DNA from: Pontivivens nitratireducens
Lineage (GTDB): Bacteria; Pseudomonadota; Alphaproteobacteria; Rhodobacterales; Rhodobacteraceae
DNA: 64,000 nt
NCBI RefSeq assembly: GCF_014235845.1
Contig: NZ_JACJUQ010000001.1
Span: 310,001 to 374,000, forward strand
Direction: 5' to 3'
Shown: positions 34,851 to 43,640 of the stretch, one piece after another
Layout of the letters: each line of letters opens with the position of its first letter
Position numbering within the stretch: position 1 is the first letter of the stretch
The notes under the pieces: model-generated
What the model saw: only the letters and a program-made list of their open reading frames with translations
Told to the model about the DNA's origin: nothing
Databases searched by the model: none
Program-made: the position numbers and the translations under genes

Positions 34851-35345
34851 TCAATCGTGCGAGCGACGACCATGTTCACGGTTGCCATCACGATCATCGC
34901 CGCGACGGTCGCGCATGTGTTCGCGGGCCGCGTCGATCTCCTCCTGACTGATGGCGCCATTGCCGTCGGTATCCATACGCTCGAACATGTCGCCGCCACG
35001 GGGCTGCGGTTGCAGTTCTTCCTGCGTCAGGACGCCGTCGCCGTCAGCGTCGGATCGTTCGATCATGCGCTCGGCGCGTTGGGTGTCGCGGGCTTGCCGC
35101 CGGGCCTCGGCTGCAGCGATCAGCTCGGCCTGATCCACGATGCCGTTCCCATCCGTGTCGATGTCGGCGAACCGGGCTGCGCGGTGGGCGTCAACCTCGG
35201 CGCGGGTCACTTCCCCGTCGCCGTTCGTGTCAATCGCGGCGAAGTCGAAGCCCCGGCTCTGGCCCTGCGCGGACACAGACGTCGCGCCTGCGAGAAGAGC
35301 GAGAACCAGCGTTACGCCGAGTGCAGTCTTGGAGGTGGAGGTCAT
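34851..35345 (-). CDS. secreted EF-hand calcium-binding protein
   Basis: A 164-residue protein with a signal peptide (MTSTSKTALGVTLVLALLAGATSVSAQ) and four EF-hand loops: DTNGDGEVTRAE, DTDGNGIVDQAE, DADGDGVLTQEE and DTDGNGAISQEE. All have Asp/Asn at the chelating positions and Glu at position 12. The C-terminus is a charged RDRRGDDRDGNRE stretch. ATG 35345 has AAGGA 8 bases upstream. It lies 76 bases upstream of the sigma factor on the same strand, so it may be co-transcribed with, or a target of, that sigma factor. Confidence 0.86.
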   Translation of the reverse strand: MTSTSKTALGVTLVLALLAGATSVSAQGQSRGFDFAAIDTNGDGEVTRAEVDAHRAARFADIDTDGNGIVDQAELIAAAEARRQARDTQRAERMIERSDADGDGVLTQEELQPQPRGGDMFERMDTDGNGAISQEEIDAAREHMRDRRGDDRDGNREHGRRSHD

Positions 35346-35538
35346 ATTGCCGTCCTTCGTTGGTATCAGTTTCTCCGAACGTGGCCTCGTGCCGTCGTTC
35401 TGCATCTGATACGGGTGCGCGCCATCTGTTCCGTCGCAGAAATCTGCGAAAACTTCGGAAACCGGTCACGGGGGGAGCGACATCCCGACGCGGGGGCGTT
35501 CTGACCACGTGCAAAGCCCTCAGGCATGGAGTATCGAG

Positions 35539-35952
35539 ATGCCTATGAAAGATATCCAGCATATACCGGCCACATCTCAGGACGAACGCGATCTGAAACC
35601 TGCCCTGCGGCGCGGGTGGAAGGGACGATGCCCCAATTGCGGATCCGGGCCGATCTTCGACGGCTATCTGAAGGTCCGTCACGATTGTCCCGTATGCAAT
35701 CAGGCGCTGTATCATCAGCGTGCCGATGATGGGCCTGCCTGGGCGACCATGTTGATCGCAGGCCATCTGATGGCGCCTATGATGATCATATTGTTCGAGT
35801 CGTTTCGCCTCAATCCTCTCGCGATGATTGCCGTGATCGTGATTCCGTTCGTGTTGCTCTGCCTGTGGTTGCTGCCGCGAATAAAGGGGGCGTTCATCGC
35901 CTTTCAATGGGCCAAGCGGATGCACGGATTCGGCGGCTCCAGCGAATATTAG
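35539..35952 (+). CDS. DUF983 zinc-ribbon membrane protein
   Basis: A 137-residue protein: a zinc ribbon with two CxxC pairs (CPNCGSG and CPVCNQA) near residues 31-58, then two transmembrane helices (about 70-88 and 95-115). DUF983 proteins are common beside NUDIX genes in alphaproteobacteria. ATG 35539 has GGAG 7 bases upstream; an in-frame start at 35509 would add 10 residues. The function is unknown. It precedes the NUDIX gene by 47 bases. Confidence 0.82.
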   Translation: MPMKDIQHIPATSQDERDLKPALRRGWKGRCPNCGSGPIFDGYLKVRHDCPVCNQALYHQRADDGPAWATMLIAGHLMAPMMIILFESFRLNPLAMIAVIVIPFVLLCLWLLPRIKGAFIAFQWAKRMHGFGGSSEY

Positions 35953-35999
35953 GCTCACGATCTCTGGACGCATCGCCCCGGCTGATCCATAGTCCGCGC

Positions 36000-36665
36000 A
36001 TGACCGATATACCTATCCGCGACGCGGCGACGATCATCCTTATTCGACATACGACCGATGGACCGATGGTCCTGATGGGGCAGCGCGGATCCGCAGCTGT
36101 GTTCATGCCGAACAAGTTCGTATTCCCGGGGGGCGCGCTCGACCCGTCCGACCGGGCCGATCTCAGCCATGCGACCGAGCTTCCCGATGCTGTTCGGGAG
36201 CGGTTGAACAAGCACTCCGATCCGGAGCTGGCGGTTCCGCTGGCCCGTGCCGCGATCCGCGAACTGTTCGAGGAAACCGGACAGGCGCTGGGGCGGCCCG
36301 GCACACATGCAGGCGACATACCCGCCGATTGGCAGGCGTTCTACGATCTCGGCCTTGCGCCGCATCTGGCCGGTCTGGAATTCGTGTTTCGCGCGATCAC
36401 GCCGATGGGGCAACCCCGCCGGTTCGACGCGCGGTTTTTCATCGCGGACGCGGCGGACCTGGCCAGCGATCCCGATGATTTCTCATCCGCATGTGACGAG
36501 CTTTCGCATCTGCACTGGGTGTCACTGCCCCAGGCGCGCAAGCTGGAATTGCCATTCATAACCGAGGTCGTGCTGGCCGAAATCGATTCCCGGCTGGAAA
36601 ACGGCCCCCGCCCTGTGCCGTTCTTTTCGCATAAAGGGGACCGCTCGCACTTCCGAGTGCTCTGA
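36000..36665 (+). CDS. NUDIX hydrolase
   Basis: A 221-residue NUDIX protein. The box is partly stretched: GGALDPSDRADLSHA, then an insertion of about 35 residues before AAIRELFEETGQALG, giving RExxEETG with the metal-binding Glu. This long-insert form is like the NUDT8/NUDT19-type (acyl-CoA) branch. Substrates of that branch include CoA derivatives, but none is shown here. ATG 36000 was chosen because upstream in-frame text lies inside the DUF983 gene. Confidence 0.82.
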   Translation: MTDIPIRDAATIILIRHTTDGPMVLMGQRGSAAVFMPNKFVFPGGALDPSDRADLSHATELPDAVRERLNKHSDPELAVPLARAAIRELFEETGQALGRPGTHAGDIPADWQAFYDLGLAPHLAGLEFVFRAITPMGQPRRFDARFFIADAADLASDPDDFSSACDELSHLHWVSLPQARKLELPFITEVVLAEIDSRLENGPRPVPFFSHKGDRSHFRVL

Positions 36666-36670
36666 ACCGC

Positions 36671-36698
36671 TTGACATCACAAGGGGAGGGTGTAGGAA
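36671..36698 (+). promoter_or_regulatory. predicted promoter of rpmG
   Basis: A perfect -35 TTGACA (36671-36676), a 16-base spacer and TAGGAA (36693-36698), about 75 bases before rpmG and just after the NUDIX stop. Confidence 0.55.
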
Positions 36699-36773
36699 AC
36701 GGGTTCAAGATTTGGGCGGTTTCTGCCGCTCACCAACTGTATGGGGCCGGGCCCCGTTTTTAGGAGATGGATC

Positions 36774-36941
36774 ATGGCGAAGCCAACGACGATCAAGATC
36801 CGCCTGAACTCCACTGCGGGAACGGGCCACTTTTACGTCACGAAGAAGAACAGCCGGACGATGACGGAAAAGATGTCCGTCAACAAGTACGACCCGGTGG
36901 TGCGCAAGCATGTCGAGTACAAGGAAGGCAAGATCAAGTGA
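36774..36941 (+). CDS. rpmG: 50S ribosomal protein L33
   Basis: A 55-residue ribosomal protein ([28 protein letters not shown]...). It is the Cys-free form of L33, with no zinc-ribbon Cys residues, as is common in proteobacteria. An AGGAG-type site lies just upstream of ATG 36774. It has its own promoter and a strong terminator. In many alphaproteobacteria rpmG follows pleD closely; here 3.5 kb separates them. Confidence 0.95.
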   Translation: MAKPTTIKIRLNSTAGTGHFYVTKKNSRTMTEKMSVNKYDPVVRKHVEYKEGKIK

Positions 36942-36964
36942 TCTTCCGCTTCTGAGCGTTTTTC

Positions 36965-36993
36965 AAAGGGTCGCACCACGGTGCGGCCCTTTT
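36965..36993 (+). terminator. intrinsic terminator of rpmG
   Basis: Stem AAAGGG-x-CGCACC / GGTGCG-x-CCCTTT with a 3-base loop and TTTT tail, 24 bases after the rpmG stop. Confidence 0.85.
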
Positions 36994-37031
36994 GCGTTTC
37001 GGGCCTATTGTCTGATCTGTTCGGCCCCAAG

Positions 37032-37060
37032 AAAAAGGGCCGGAGGTTTCCCCCCGGCCC
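37032..37060 (-). terminator. intrinsic terminator of the BAX inhibitor-1 gene
   Basis: On the minus strand, a GGGCCGG/CCGGCCC stem (with further partial pairing) followed by TTTTT, 24 bases after the stop of the BAX inhibitor-1 gene. Confidence 0.8.
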
Positions 37061-37083
37061 CTGATCCAGTTCTGTATGCGAGA

Positions 37084-37869
37084 TTACTCGCGGTTGCCGA
37101 ACAGCGACAGCAACATCATGAACATGTTGATGAAGTTGAGGTACAGGCTCAGCGCGCCGAGGATGGCGGATTTGCCGAGCATTTCACCCGCGCCGGGATG
37201 CGTCGCATAGGTCACATACTCGTTCTTCAACCGCTGCGTGTCATACGCGGTCAGACCCGCGAACACCAACACACCGATCGCAGAGATGCCGAACGCCAGC
37301 GCGGAGGATGCGAGGAAGATGTTCACGATCGAGGCGATGACCAAACCGATCACGCCCATGATCAGGAACGATCCCCAACCGCTGATATCGCTCTTCGTGG
37401 TATAGCCGTACAGTGACAGACCGGCGAAGGCGGCCGCGGTGATGAAGAAGACCTGCACGATGCTCTCACCCGTGAAGACCAGGAAGATCGAGCTGATCGA
37501 CGCGCCCATCACGGCGGCAAACGCGTAGAAGACCAGTTGCAGCGTCGGTGCGGACATCCGGTTCACGCCGGCGGAAATGCCGAAGACGAAGGCCAGCGGC
37601 GCGAACATCAGCACCCATTTCAGCGGGGAGGCGTATAGCGCATAACCCAGATCCGTCAGATACGTTCCCTCACGCAAGGCGGCGGTCGCGTTGCTCGGGT
37701 CGGAGGTCACGGCGAGTGCCGCCAGCGCCCACGCGACCAGACCGGTCACGACCAGTCCTACGGACATCGTGCCGTAGATCTTGTTCATATGCGCGCGCAG
37801 GCCCGCGTCGATTTCCGCCGGGCGCGCACCGGCCGCGGTTTGCTGCCGGAGGTAATCGGATTGTGCCAT
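37084..37869 (-). CDS. BAX inhibitor-1/YccA-family membrane protein
   Basis: A 261-residue protein with seven transmembrane helices and the family end pattern (GVLVFAGLTAYDTQRLKNEYV and ALSLYLNFINMFMMLLSLFG). In E. coli relatives YccA modulates FtsH and YbhL is BI-1-like; some members leak calcium with a di-Asp sensor. ATG 37869 (MAQSDYLRQQ) has AGGAG at 7 bases; the in-frame start at 37902 is less likely. It stands alone with its own terminator. Confidence 0.9.
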   Translation of the reverse strand: MAQSDYLRQQTAAGARPAEIDAGLRAHMNKIYGTMSVGLVVTGLVAWALAALAVTSDPSNATAALREGTYLTDLGYALYASPLKWVLMFAPLAFVFGISAGVNRMSAPTLQLVFYAFAAVMGASISSIFLVFTGESIVQVFFITAAAFAGLSLYGYTTKSDISGWGSFLIMGVIGLVIASIVNIFLASSALAFGISAIGVLVFAGLTAYDTQRLKNEYVTYATHPGAGEMLGKSAILGALSLYLNFINMFMMLLSLFGNRE

Positions 37870-37974
37870 TGCTGACTCCTGTAATTGGGTGGTGCGAAAC
37901 ATTCTCGCACCATTCTAGGATAATATCGGCAACTCACGTTGTGGTTTCAAGACAAACCGGCCAATAGCTGTCGA

Positions 37975-40488
37975 TCAATCGCGTGACCGCAGCACACGGG
38001 CGGGCCGCGCGGCCAAAGGTGCCCATGCAAAGGCCAGTCCGGCCAGCAGGCTGGCCACCGCGCCACCGCTCACGATGGTTAGTGCGGATATGACCTGAAA
38101 GCTGTAATCGGCCTCCATCACGAAGGTCATGACCGCCCAGCCTGCCAGAGCGCCCCCCAGAATGGCGACCAATCCGGCCATCGCGCCCAGAATGGCACTG
38201 CGCAAAGCAAAACTGGCCAGAATGCGGCCCCGGGTGGCGCCCACGGTCTTCAGCACGGCTGCTTCGAACACGCGCCGCCGTGTCCCTGCCGCCGCTGCCC
38301 CGATCAGAACGACGAAACCGGTCACAAGGGTCGCCGCCGCGCCATAGGACGTGGCCGCCGCAAGCCCGCCCAATGCCTCACTGACGCGCGTGATCGCATC
38401 GCGAACCCCGATCGCCGTCACATTCGGAAAGGCGCGCGAGAGGGTGCGTAGCAGCGGCCCCTCCGCTGCTTCCTCGGCGTAGAGGGTGGCGATATGCGTG
38501 TGCGGCGCACCGGCGAGCGCGGCCTCGTTCAGGATCATCACAAAGTTGATGCCCATGTCGCCGAACTCCACAACGCGGAAGTTTGCGATTTCGACCTCAA
38601 TATCGCGGCCAAGGACATTCACGGTCAGCTTGTCGCCCAGCGACAGGCCAAGTTCGGCCCCTTCCTCGGCGGCGAAACTCACGAGAGGGGGGCCGGTATA
38701 GTCGTCGGGCCACCAAGTGCCTTGGGTCAGTTCGGCTGACTCAGGTTGACTGGCCGCGTATGTCACACCCCGGTCACCGCGCAGAATCCAGTGATCCCCC
38801 GCCACGTCACGCGCGGTCTGGCCGTTGATCCGGGTCACTATACCGCGCAGCATCGGGGCGGTGTCAATGCGACCGACGCCATCCTGCGCGTGCGCGATTT
38901 CCAGAAAGTCGGGCAACTGATCGTTCTGAATGTCGAGGAAGAAGTAAGCCGGCGCCACCTCGGGCAAGTCCTGCGAGATTGCGTTGCGGGTGTTCATCTC
39001 GATCTGTCCGACAGTGGCCAGCACGGTCAGACCCAGTCCCAGCGACAGGATCACGGAAGCGGTCTCCCCCCCCGGTCCGCCCACAGCACCTAGGGCCAAC
39101 CGCAACGCGGGACGCCCCCGCACCACGCGGGATCGGGCCAAGCGCCGCGCACTGATCCGCACCAATCCCGCCATGATCGCGAGGATCGCCAGCGCCGCAA
39201 TAATGCCGCCTGCCGCCCCCAGTGACAGCGCCCACGCGCCCGAGAACAGGACCGCGAGCGCGATCAGCACCGCAGACAAAGCCGCGATCACGAGGAGGAA
39301 AGGCCAGCGTGGCAAGCTCATGCCGCCGCCCGCGATGTCGCGGAACAGTCCTGCGGCGCGAATGTCCTGCGCACGCGCCAGCGGCCAGATCACGAAGATC
39401 GCCGCCGTCAGCAGGCCATAAATCGCCGCCTCGACCAACGGGCCGGGATACAGCGTGAATACGGCGGGCACCGGCAATTGCGCCTCGATGACCGGACCCA
39501 GAGCCAGCGGCAGCAGCGCGCCCAGCAGCAGGCCCAGACCCACGCCGATCAGGCTCAGGATGCCGACCTGAATGAAATATACGGTGAAGATGACCCGACC
39601 GGTTGCGCCCAGAGTCTTTAACGTCGCGATCGTGTCCAGTTTTCCTTCGAGATAGGACCGCACCGCCGCACTGACGCCCAGACCCCCGACCGCCAGGCCG
39701 GACAGCCCGACCAGCACCAGAAACGCGCCCAGACGATCCACGAACCGCGCGATGCCCGGTGCGCCGTTGCGGCTGTCCTGCCAGCGCAGGCCGGACTCCG
39801 CGAAACGGGTTTCCGCCGCATTCTCCAACGCCTCCAGATCCGTGCCCGCAGGCAGCCGCAAACGATATTGAGTGTCGTACAGCGTTCCGGCAGTGATCAG
39901 CCCGGATTCCTGCAATCCTTCGAGTGTGACAAGCGTGCGCGGGCCGAGGCCAAAGCCTGCCCCGGCACTGTCCGGCTCCCGCTCCAGCAGGGCGCGCAAC
40001 TCGAACTGTTGGGTGCCCAGCGTGAAGGTATCGCCCACCCTCAGCCCCAACCGCGCGGCGAGGACCGGTTGCATCACACCCCCCGGCAGGGCGCGACGCT
40101 CCAACGCCGAGGCGATATCCATCGGCGGGTCCAGCACCACCTCACCATAGAGAGGATAGAGGTCATCGACCCCGCGGACCTGCGTCAGCCCACGTTCATT
40201 TCCCGCCACAGCCATTGAGCGGAAATCCACGGTTTCGCTGACCTCCTCCGCGACGGATTCGAGCCATGATCGTTCCTCCTCCGTGGCGAAGCGATAGGTG
40301 AACTCCGCCTGCGCATCGCCACCCAGAATTGCCGCGCCTTCGCGTGCCAGACCGGCCTCGATCCCCGCGCGGACGGAACCGACGGCAGCAATCGCGGCGA
40401 CACCCAGGGCCAGACAGATCAGAAAGATGTAGAACCCGCGCAGGCCGCCCCGCAGCTCCCGACGCGCAATGCGCCAGGCGGCGCTCAT
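37975..40488 (-). CDS. FtsX-domain ABC permease (YbbP-like)
   Basis: An 837-residue permease with the MacB/FtsX double layout: an N-terminal helix and large periplasmic domain, three helices (about 255-380), a middle soluble part, and a C-terminal FtsX block of three helices. The N-terminus AWRIARRELRGGLRGFYIFLICLALGVAAIAAVGS is typical of YbbP. It pairs with the overlapping ATPase gene and sits beside a TesA-like esterase, as ybbA-ybbP sits beside tesA in E. coli. The substrate is unknown; a lipid or hydrophobic compound is inferred. Confidence 0.9.
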   Translation of the reverse strand: MSAAWRIARRELRGGLRGFYIFLICLALGVAAIAAVGSVRAGIEAGLAREGAAILGGDAQAEFTYRFATEEERSWLESVAEEVSETVDFRSMAVAGNERGLTQVRGVDDLYPLYGEVVLDPPMDIASALERRALPGGVMQPVLAARLGLRVGDTFTLGTQQFELRALLEREPDSAGAGFGLGPRTLVTLEGLQESGLITAGTLYDTQYRLRLPAGTDLEALENAAETRFAESGLRWQDSRNGAPGIARFVDRLGAFLVLVGLSGLAVGGLGVSAAVRSYLEGKLDTIATLKTLGATGRVIFTVYFIQVGILSLIGVGLGLLLGALLPLALGPVIEAQLPVPAVFTLYPGPLVEAAIYGLLTAAIFVIWPLARAQDIRAAGLFRDIAGGGMSLPRWPFLLVIAALSAVLIALAVLFSGAWALSLGAAGGIIAALAILAIMAGLVRISARRLARSRVVRGRPALRLALGAVGGPGGETASVILSLGLGLTVLATVGQIEMNTRNAISQDLPEVAPAYFFLDIQNDQLPDFLEIAHAQDGVGRIDTAPMLRGIVTRINGQTARDVAGDHWILRGDRGVTYAASQPESAELTQGTWWPDDYTGPPLVSFAAEEGAELGLSLGDKLTVNVLGRDIEVEIANFRVVEFGDMGINFVMILNEAALAGAPHTHIATLYAEEAAEGPLLRTLSRAFPNVTAIGVRDAITRVSEALGGLAAATSYGAAATLVTGFVVLIGAAAAGTRRRVFEAAVLKTVGATRGRILASFALRSAILGAMAGLVAILGGALAGWAVMTFVMEADYSFQVISALTIVSGGAVASLLAGLAFAWAPLAARPARVLRSRD

Positions 40489-41174
40489 TCCGCAGCCTCG
40501 GACAGCGTGTCCAGCCGGCCGTCGCGCAACCTGATCTGCCGATCGCAGCGCGCGGCAAGTTCGGGGGCGTGGGTTACCAGAACCAGCGTCGCACCATGTC
40601 TGTCGCGCAGGCCGAACAGCATGTCCATGATCGCCTCACCGGTCGGACCGTCCAGATTTCCGGTCGGTTCATCCGCCAGCAGGATCGCGGGTCGCGGTGC
40701 GGCGGCGCGGGCCAGTGCGACGCGCTGCTGCTCACCACCAGAGAGCTGCGAGGGATAGTGATCCAGTCTGTGGGACAGGCCTACGGCGGTCAGTTCCGCT
40801 TCCGCCCGGTCGAACGCATCGGCGGCTCCGGCCAATTCCAGCGGGGTCGCGACGTTTTCCAATGCCGTCATCGTGGGGATAAGGTGGAAGGACTGGAACA
40901 CGACCCCCATATGTTTCAGGCGGAACCGGGCGAGGGCGTCCTCCCCCAGTGCCGTCAAATCGTGGCCGAGGGCCATTACCGTGCCGCCGGTGGCCCGTTC
41001 CAGCCCGCCCATGATCATGAGGAGAGAAGATTTGCCAGAACCGCTCGGACCCGTCAGCCCCACTGTCTCACCCGCCCGGATATCCAGATCGATCCCGTGC
41101 AGGATCTCGACCCGCCCGGCGTTGGCGTCCAGCGCCAGTTTCGCGTCGCGGAGGGAAAGAACGGGGTCGATCAT
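40485..41174 (-). CDS. ABC transporter ATP-binding protein (YbbA/LolD-like)
   Basis: A 229-residue ATPase of the MacB/LolD type. Walker A is GPSGSGKSS, signature LSGGEQQRVALARA, Walker B AILLADEPTGNLD, and the switch is VTHAPELA. The stop overlaps the permease start (ATGA). ATG 41174 (MIDPVLSL) is used; the in-frame start at 41243 would add arginine-rich text. The partner permease is the YbbP-like gene. Confidence 0.91.
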   Translation of the reverse strand: MIDPVLSLRDAKLALDANAGRVEILHGIDLDIRAGETVGLTGPSGSGKSSLLMIMGGLERATGGTVMALGHDLTALGEDALARFRLKHMGVVFQSFHLIPTMTALENVATPLELAGAADAFDRAEAELTAVGLSHRLDHYPSQLSGGEQQRVALARAAAPRPAILLADEPTGNLDGPTGEAIMDMLFGLRDRHGATLVLVTHAPELAARCDRQIRLRDGRLDTLSEAAE

Positions 41175-41235
41175 GCGGCGGCTCCTGTCGGGTCTCAACC
41201 TGAGTGGTTGCCTTCGATATGTGGTCGCGCGGCGA

Positions 41236-41868
41236 ATGCGCAATGCAGGGGTGGCGGTTTTGATGCTGCTTGCATCCGCAACGGGCGCGTGTGCTCAGCA
41301 GATGACGATCGCGGCGCTGGGCGACAGTCTGACACAGGGATATGGGCTGCCGCCGCAGGATGGGCTGGTGCCGCAGCTTCAGGAGTGGTTGCAGGCACAG
41401 GGGCAGGACGTGACGGTGCTGAATGCCGGGGTGTCCGGCGATACGACGGCGGGCGGCTTGTCGCGGATCGACTGGACCCTGACGCCTGATGTGGACGCGC
41501 TGATCGTGGCCTTGGGCGGGAACGACCTGTTGCGGGGCATTGATCCCAAATCCTCACGCGCCAATCTGGACGGGATCCTGACCCGCGCGCAGGACGTGCC
41601 GGTTCTGCTGATCGGAATGCAGGCGCCCGGCAATTTCGGCCCGCAATTCAAGGCCGATTTCGATTCCATGTATCCCGAACTGGCCGCAGAGCACAATGCG
41701 ATCCTCGTCGAGAGCTTTTTCGAAGGGTTCGGGGTGGAGGGGCAGGACATCGCCGCCGCCGGCGATCTGATGCAGGCGGACGGCATACATCCCAACGCGC
41801 AGGGCGTCGCGCTGATCGTCGAGGCGCTGGGCCCCCGTGTGATGGACCTGATCTCAAGGATCGAGTGA
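41236..41868 (+). CDS. SGNH arylesterase / lysophospholipase (TesA-like)
   Basis: A secreted GDSL esterase of about 210 residues. Signal peptide MRNAGVAVLMLLASATGACAQ; block I IAALGDSLTQGYG, block II-like AGVSGDTTAGG, block III GGND and the catalytic pair in DGIHPNAQG. It hydrolyses aryl or lysophospholipid esters in relatives. I prefer ATG 41236, which begins the signal peptide; ATG 41173 is in frame and overlaps the start of the divergent ATPase, and would give a 30-residue n-region. Neither has a strong ribosome site. It is next to the YbbAP-like exporter. Confidence 0.88.
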   Translation: MRNAGVAVLMLLASATGACAQQMTIAALGDSLTQGYGLPPQDGLVPQLQEWLQAQGQDVTVLNAGVSGDTTAGGLSRIDWTLTPDVDALIVALGGNDLLRGIDPKSSRANLDGILTRAQDVPVLLIGMQAPGNFGPQFKADFDSMYPELAAEHNAILVESFFEGFGVEGQDIAAAGDLMQADGIHPNAQGVALIVEALGPRVMDLISRIE

Positions 41869-42401
41869 TGCGTATTTTCGTTGCATTGCCGCTGGCCGAG
41901 GATGCAGCGAGTGCGCTGGATCAGATCGCGCAGACGCTGCCCGCAGGCGATCCGGTGCCGGAGGAAAACTGGCACATTACCCTGGCCTTCGCGGCGGATG
42001 TTGCTGAGGATACGGTGGAGGAGTTCGGGCTGAACCTCTCCGGCATCGCGGTGCCCCGGTTCGCATGGCAGATTGACGGGTTCGGTGTCTTCGGCGCTGC
42101 GAAACCGCGTCAGATCCATGCGCTGGTCGCGGAAAATTCCGCTTTGACGGAGCTGCATCATCAGGTTCGCAGGGCCGCGCGAAATGCCGGGCTGATCCTG
42201 CGGCACAGGCGCTTCGTGCCCCATGTCACAATATCGCGCCTTCGCCGCGCGCCCTTGGATATTCGTGCGGCCGACTGGTTGGCCGAAAACGCGACGCGCA
42301 GTCTGGGGCCCTTTGTCGCGCGGGAGTTTACGCTCTTCGAATCCGAGTTGCACCCCGACGGCCCGCGCTACAATCCGCTGCTGACCCTTTCGTTGCTTTG
42401 A
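41868..42401 (+). CDS. thpR: RNA 2',3'-cyclic phosphodiesterase (LigT/ThpR)
   Basis: A 177-residue 2H phosphoesterase. The two catalytic HxTx motifs are visible as WHITLAF (about residue 37) and HVTISRL (about 117). In relatives it opens 2',3'-cyclic phosphates on RNA or works on tRNA halves; the true substrate is open. ATG 41868 overlaps the arylesterase stop (TGATG), with AAGGA upstream. The stop lies inside a tandem 15-bp duplication. Confidence 0.9.
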   Translation: MRIFVALPLAEDAASALDQIAQTLPAGDPVPEENWHITLAFAADVAEDTVEEFGLNLSGIAVPRFAWQIDGFGVFGAAKPRQIHALVAENSALTELHHQVRRAARNAGLILRHRRFVPHVTISRLRRAPLDIRAADWLAENATRSLGPFVAREFTLFESELHPDGPRYNPLLTLSLL

Positions 42402-42426
42402 TCAGGCCCAGTTTGATCAGGCCCAG
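42397..42426. repeat. tandem 15-bp duplication over two stop codons
   Basis: TTTGATCAGGCCCAG occurs twice in a row (42397-42411, 42412-42426). The first copy contains the thpR TGA (42399-42401); the second contains the DUF1127 stop on the minus strand (42417-42419). TGATCA carries a stop on either strand. Confidence 0.9.
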
Positions 42427-42614
42427 AAGGGCTTGGCGCACTCACGACGAACTTCGTCGCGGGTCAGACCCAGATCGGCCAGCAATGTGTCGTCCAGCCG
42501 GGACAAGTGAACGCGCGAACGGGCGCAGGCGTGCCATCCGGCGAGACGGGCCAGAAGAGGAAGGGAGCGGACTGCGCGGGGCAGGGTGGCGGTCATATAC
42601 ATCGTATTTTCCAT
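42417..42614 (-). CDS. DUF1127 small protein
   Basis: A 65-residue protein with the DUF1127 pattern near the C-terminus (HLSRLDDTLLADLGLTRDEVRREC), an Arg-rich helix-turn-like segment. The first 30 residues are hydrophobic and basic. DUF1127 proteins are small, stress-linked and RNA-associated in Rhodobacter relatives. It is divergent from the LysR gene. Confidence 0.8.
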   Translation of the reverse strand: MENTMYMTATLPRAVRSLPLLARLAGWHACARSRVHLSRLDDTLLADLGLTRDEVRRECAKPFWA

Positions 42615-42723
42615 TCGGACATTTGATCGTTACGGGTCGAATTATTTGTTTCGGTGATTGATCTAGTGTTCGAGTCGGCGTAACACAAACGAATGAATGT
42701 GAACTGTTTCATCACGGAGATTG

Positions 42724-43599
42724 ATGGTGCCCAGAAATATAGACATGACCGCCCTGCGCTCCTTCGTCACCGTGGCCGAATGCGGTGGAGTGACCCGTGC
42801 AGCCGGTCAACTTAACCTGACGCAATCGGCAGTTTCCATGCAAATCAAGAGGTTGGAGGAATCTCTGGGTCAACCGTTGCTGGATCGTTCGGGACGTGGC
42901 GTCACATTGAGCGCGCAGGGCGAACAGTTGCTGGGATACGGTCGGCGTATCCTGCGTCTGAACGATGAAGTCTGGAGCCGGATGACGCACCATGCCTACG
43001 AGGGCGAAATCGTCTTCGGGGTTCCCCACGATATCGTCTACCCACATGTGCCAATGATTCTCCAACGGTTCGGCGTCGATTTCCCCCGGGTTAAGGTTCA
43101 ACTCGTGTCGTCATACACGCGCGGGCTCAAATCGCAGATGGCGCGGGGTGAGATCGACATCATCCTGACAACCGAGGCGGATGTGGATGCGGGGGGGGAG
43201 ACGCTGGCGACCCATACGCTTGAGTGGGTGGGTGCGCCGAACGGCCAAACCTGGAAGCAGCGGCCCCTGCGGTTGGCGTTCGAATATGCCTGCATCTTTC
43301 GCGCGGGCGTTCAGGCCGCGTTGGACCGCGAGGATATCGCCTGGGAAATGGCGGTGGAGAGTGACTCCACCCGTACGGTCGAGGCTTCGGTCAGTGCCGA
43401 TCTGGCGATTCACGCGGTCGTTTCCGGTTCGACCCCGCCCTATATGGAAACGATCAAGCACGGCGGTGCCTTGCCCCAGCTGCCGCAGGTCAACATCAAC
43501 ATGTATGTCGCCCCCGGCGCCAATGCCGAACTCGCAGGTAAGCTTGCGAGTTCGGTTCGCGCCGCCTATGGGGCGCCTGCGGTGATGGCTGCGGAATAA
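42724..43599 (+). CDS. LysR-family transcriptional regulator
   Basis: A 291-residue regulator with N-terminal helix-turn-helix (ALRSFVTVAECGGVTRAAGQLNLTQSAVSMQIKRLEESLG) and a periplasmic-binding-like effector domain. ATG 42724 follows GGAG at 5 bases; TTG 42721 is directly before it. It stands between DUF1127 (divergent) and quinone reductase (convergent); the target and inducer are unknown. The HTH resembles the IciA/NodD-type broad family rather than a named member. Confidence 0.88.
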   Translation: MVPRNIDMTALRSFVTVAECGGVTRAAGQLNLTQSAVSMQIKRLEESLGQPLLDRSGRGVTLSAQGEQLLGYGRRILRLNDEVWSRMTHHAYEGEIVFGVPHDIVYPHVPMILQRFGVDFPRVKVQLVSSYTRGLKSQMARGEIDIILTTEADVDAGGETLATHTLEWVGAPNGQTWKQRPLRLAFEYACIFRAGVQAALDREDIAWEMAVESDSTRTVEASVSADLAIHAVVSGSTPPYMETIKHGGALPQLPQVNINMYVAPGANAELAGKLASSVRAAYGAPAVMAAE

Positions 43600-43640
43600 G
43601 CCGGTTTGCTCCGTGTCGATCACCCGCGAAAGGAAGGACG

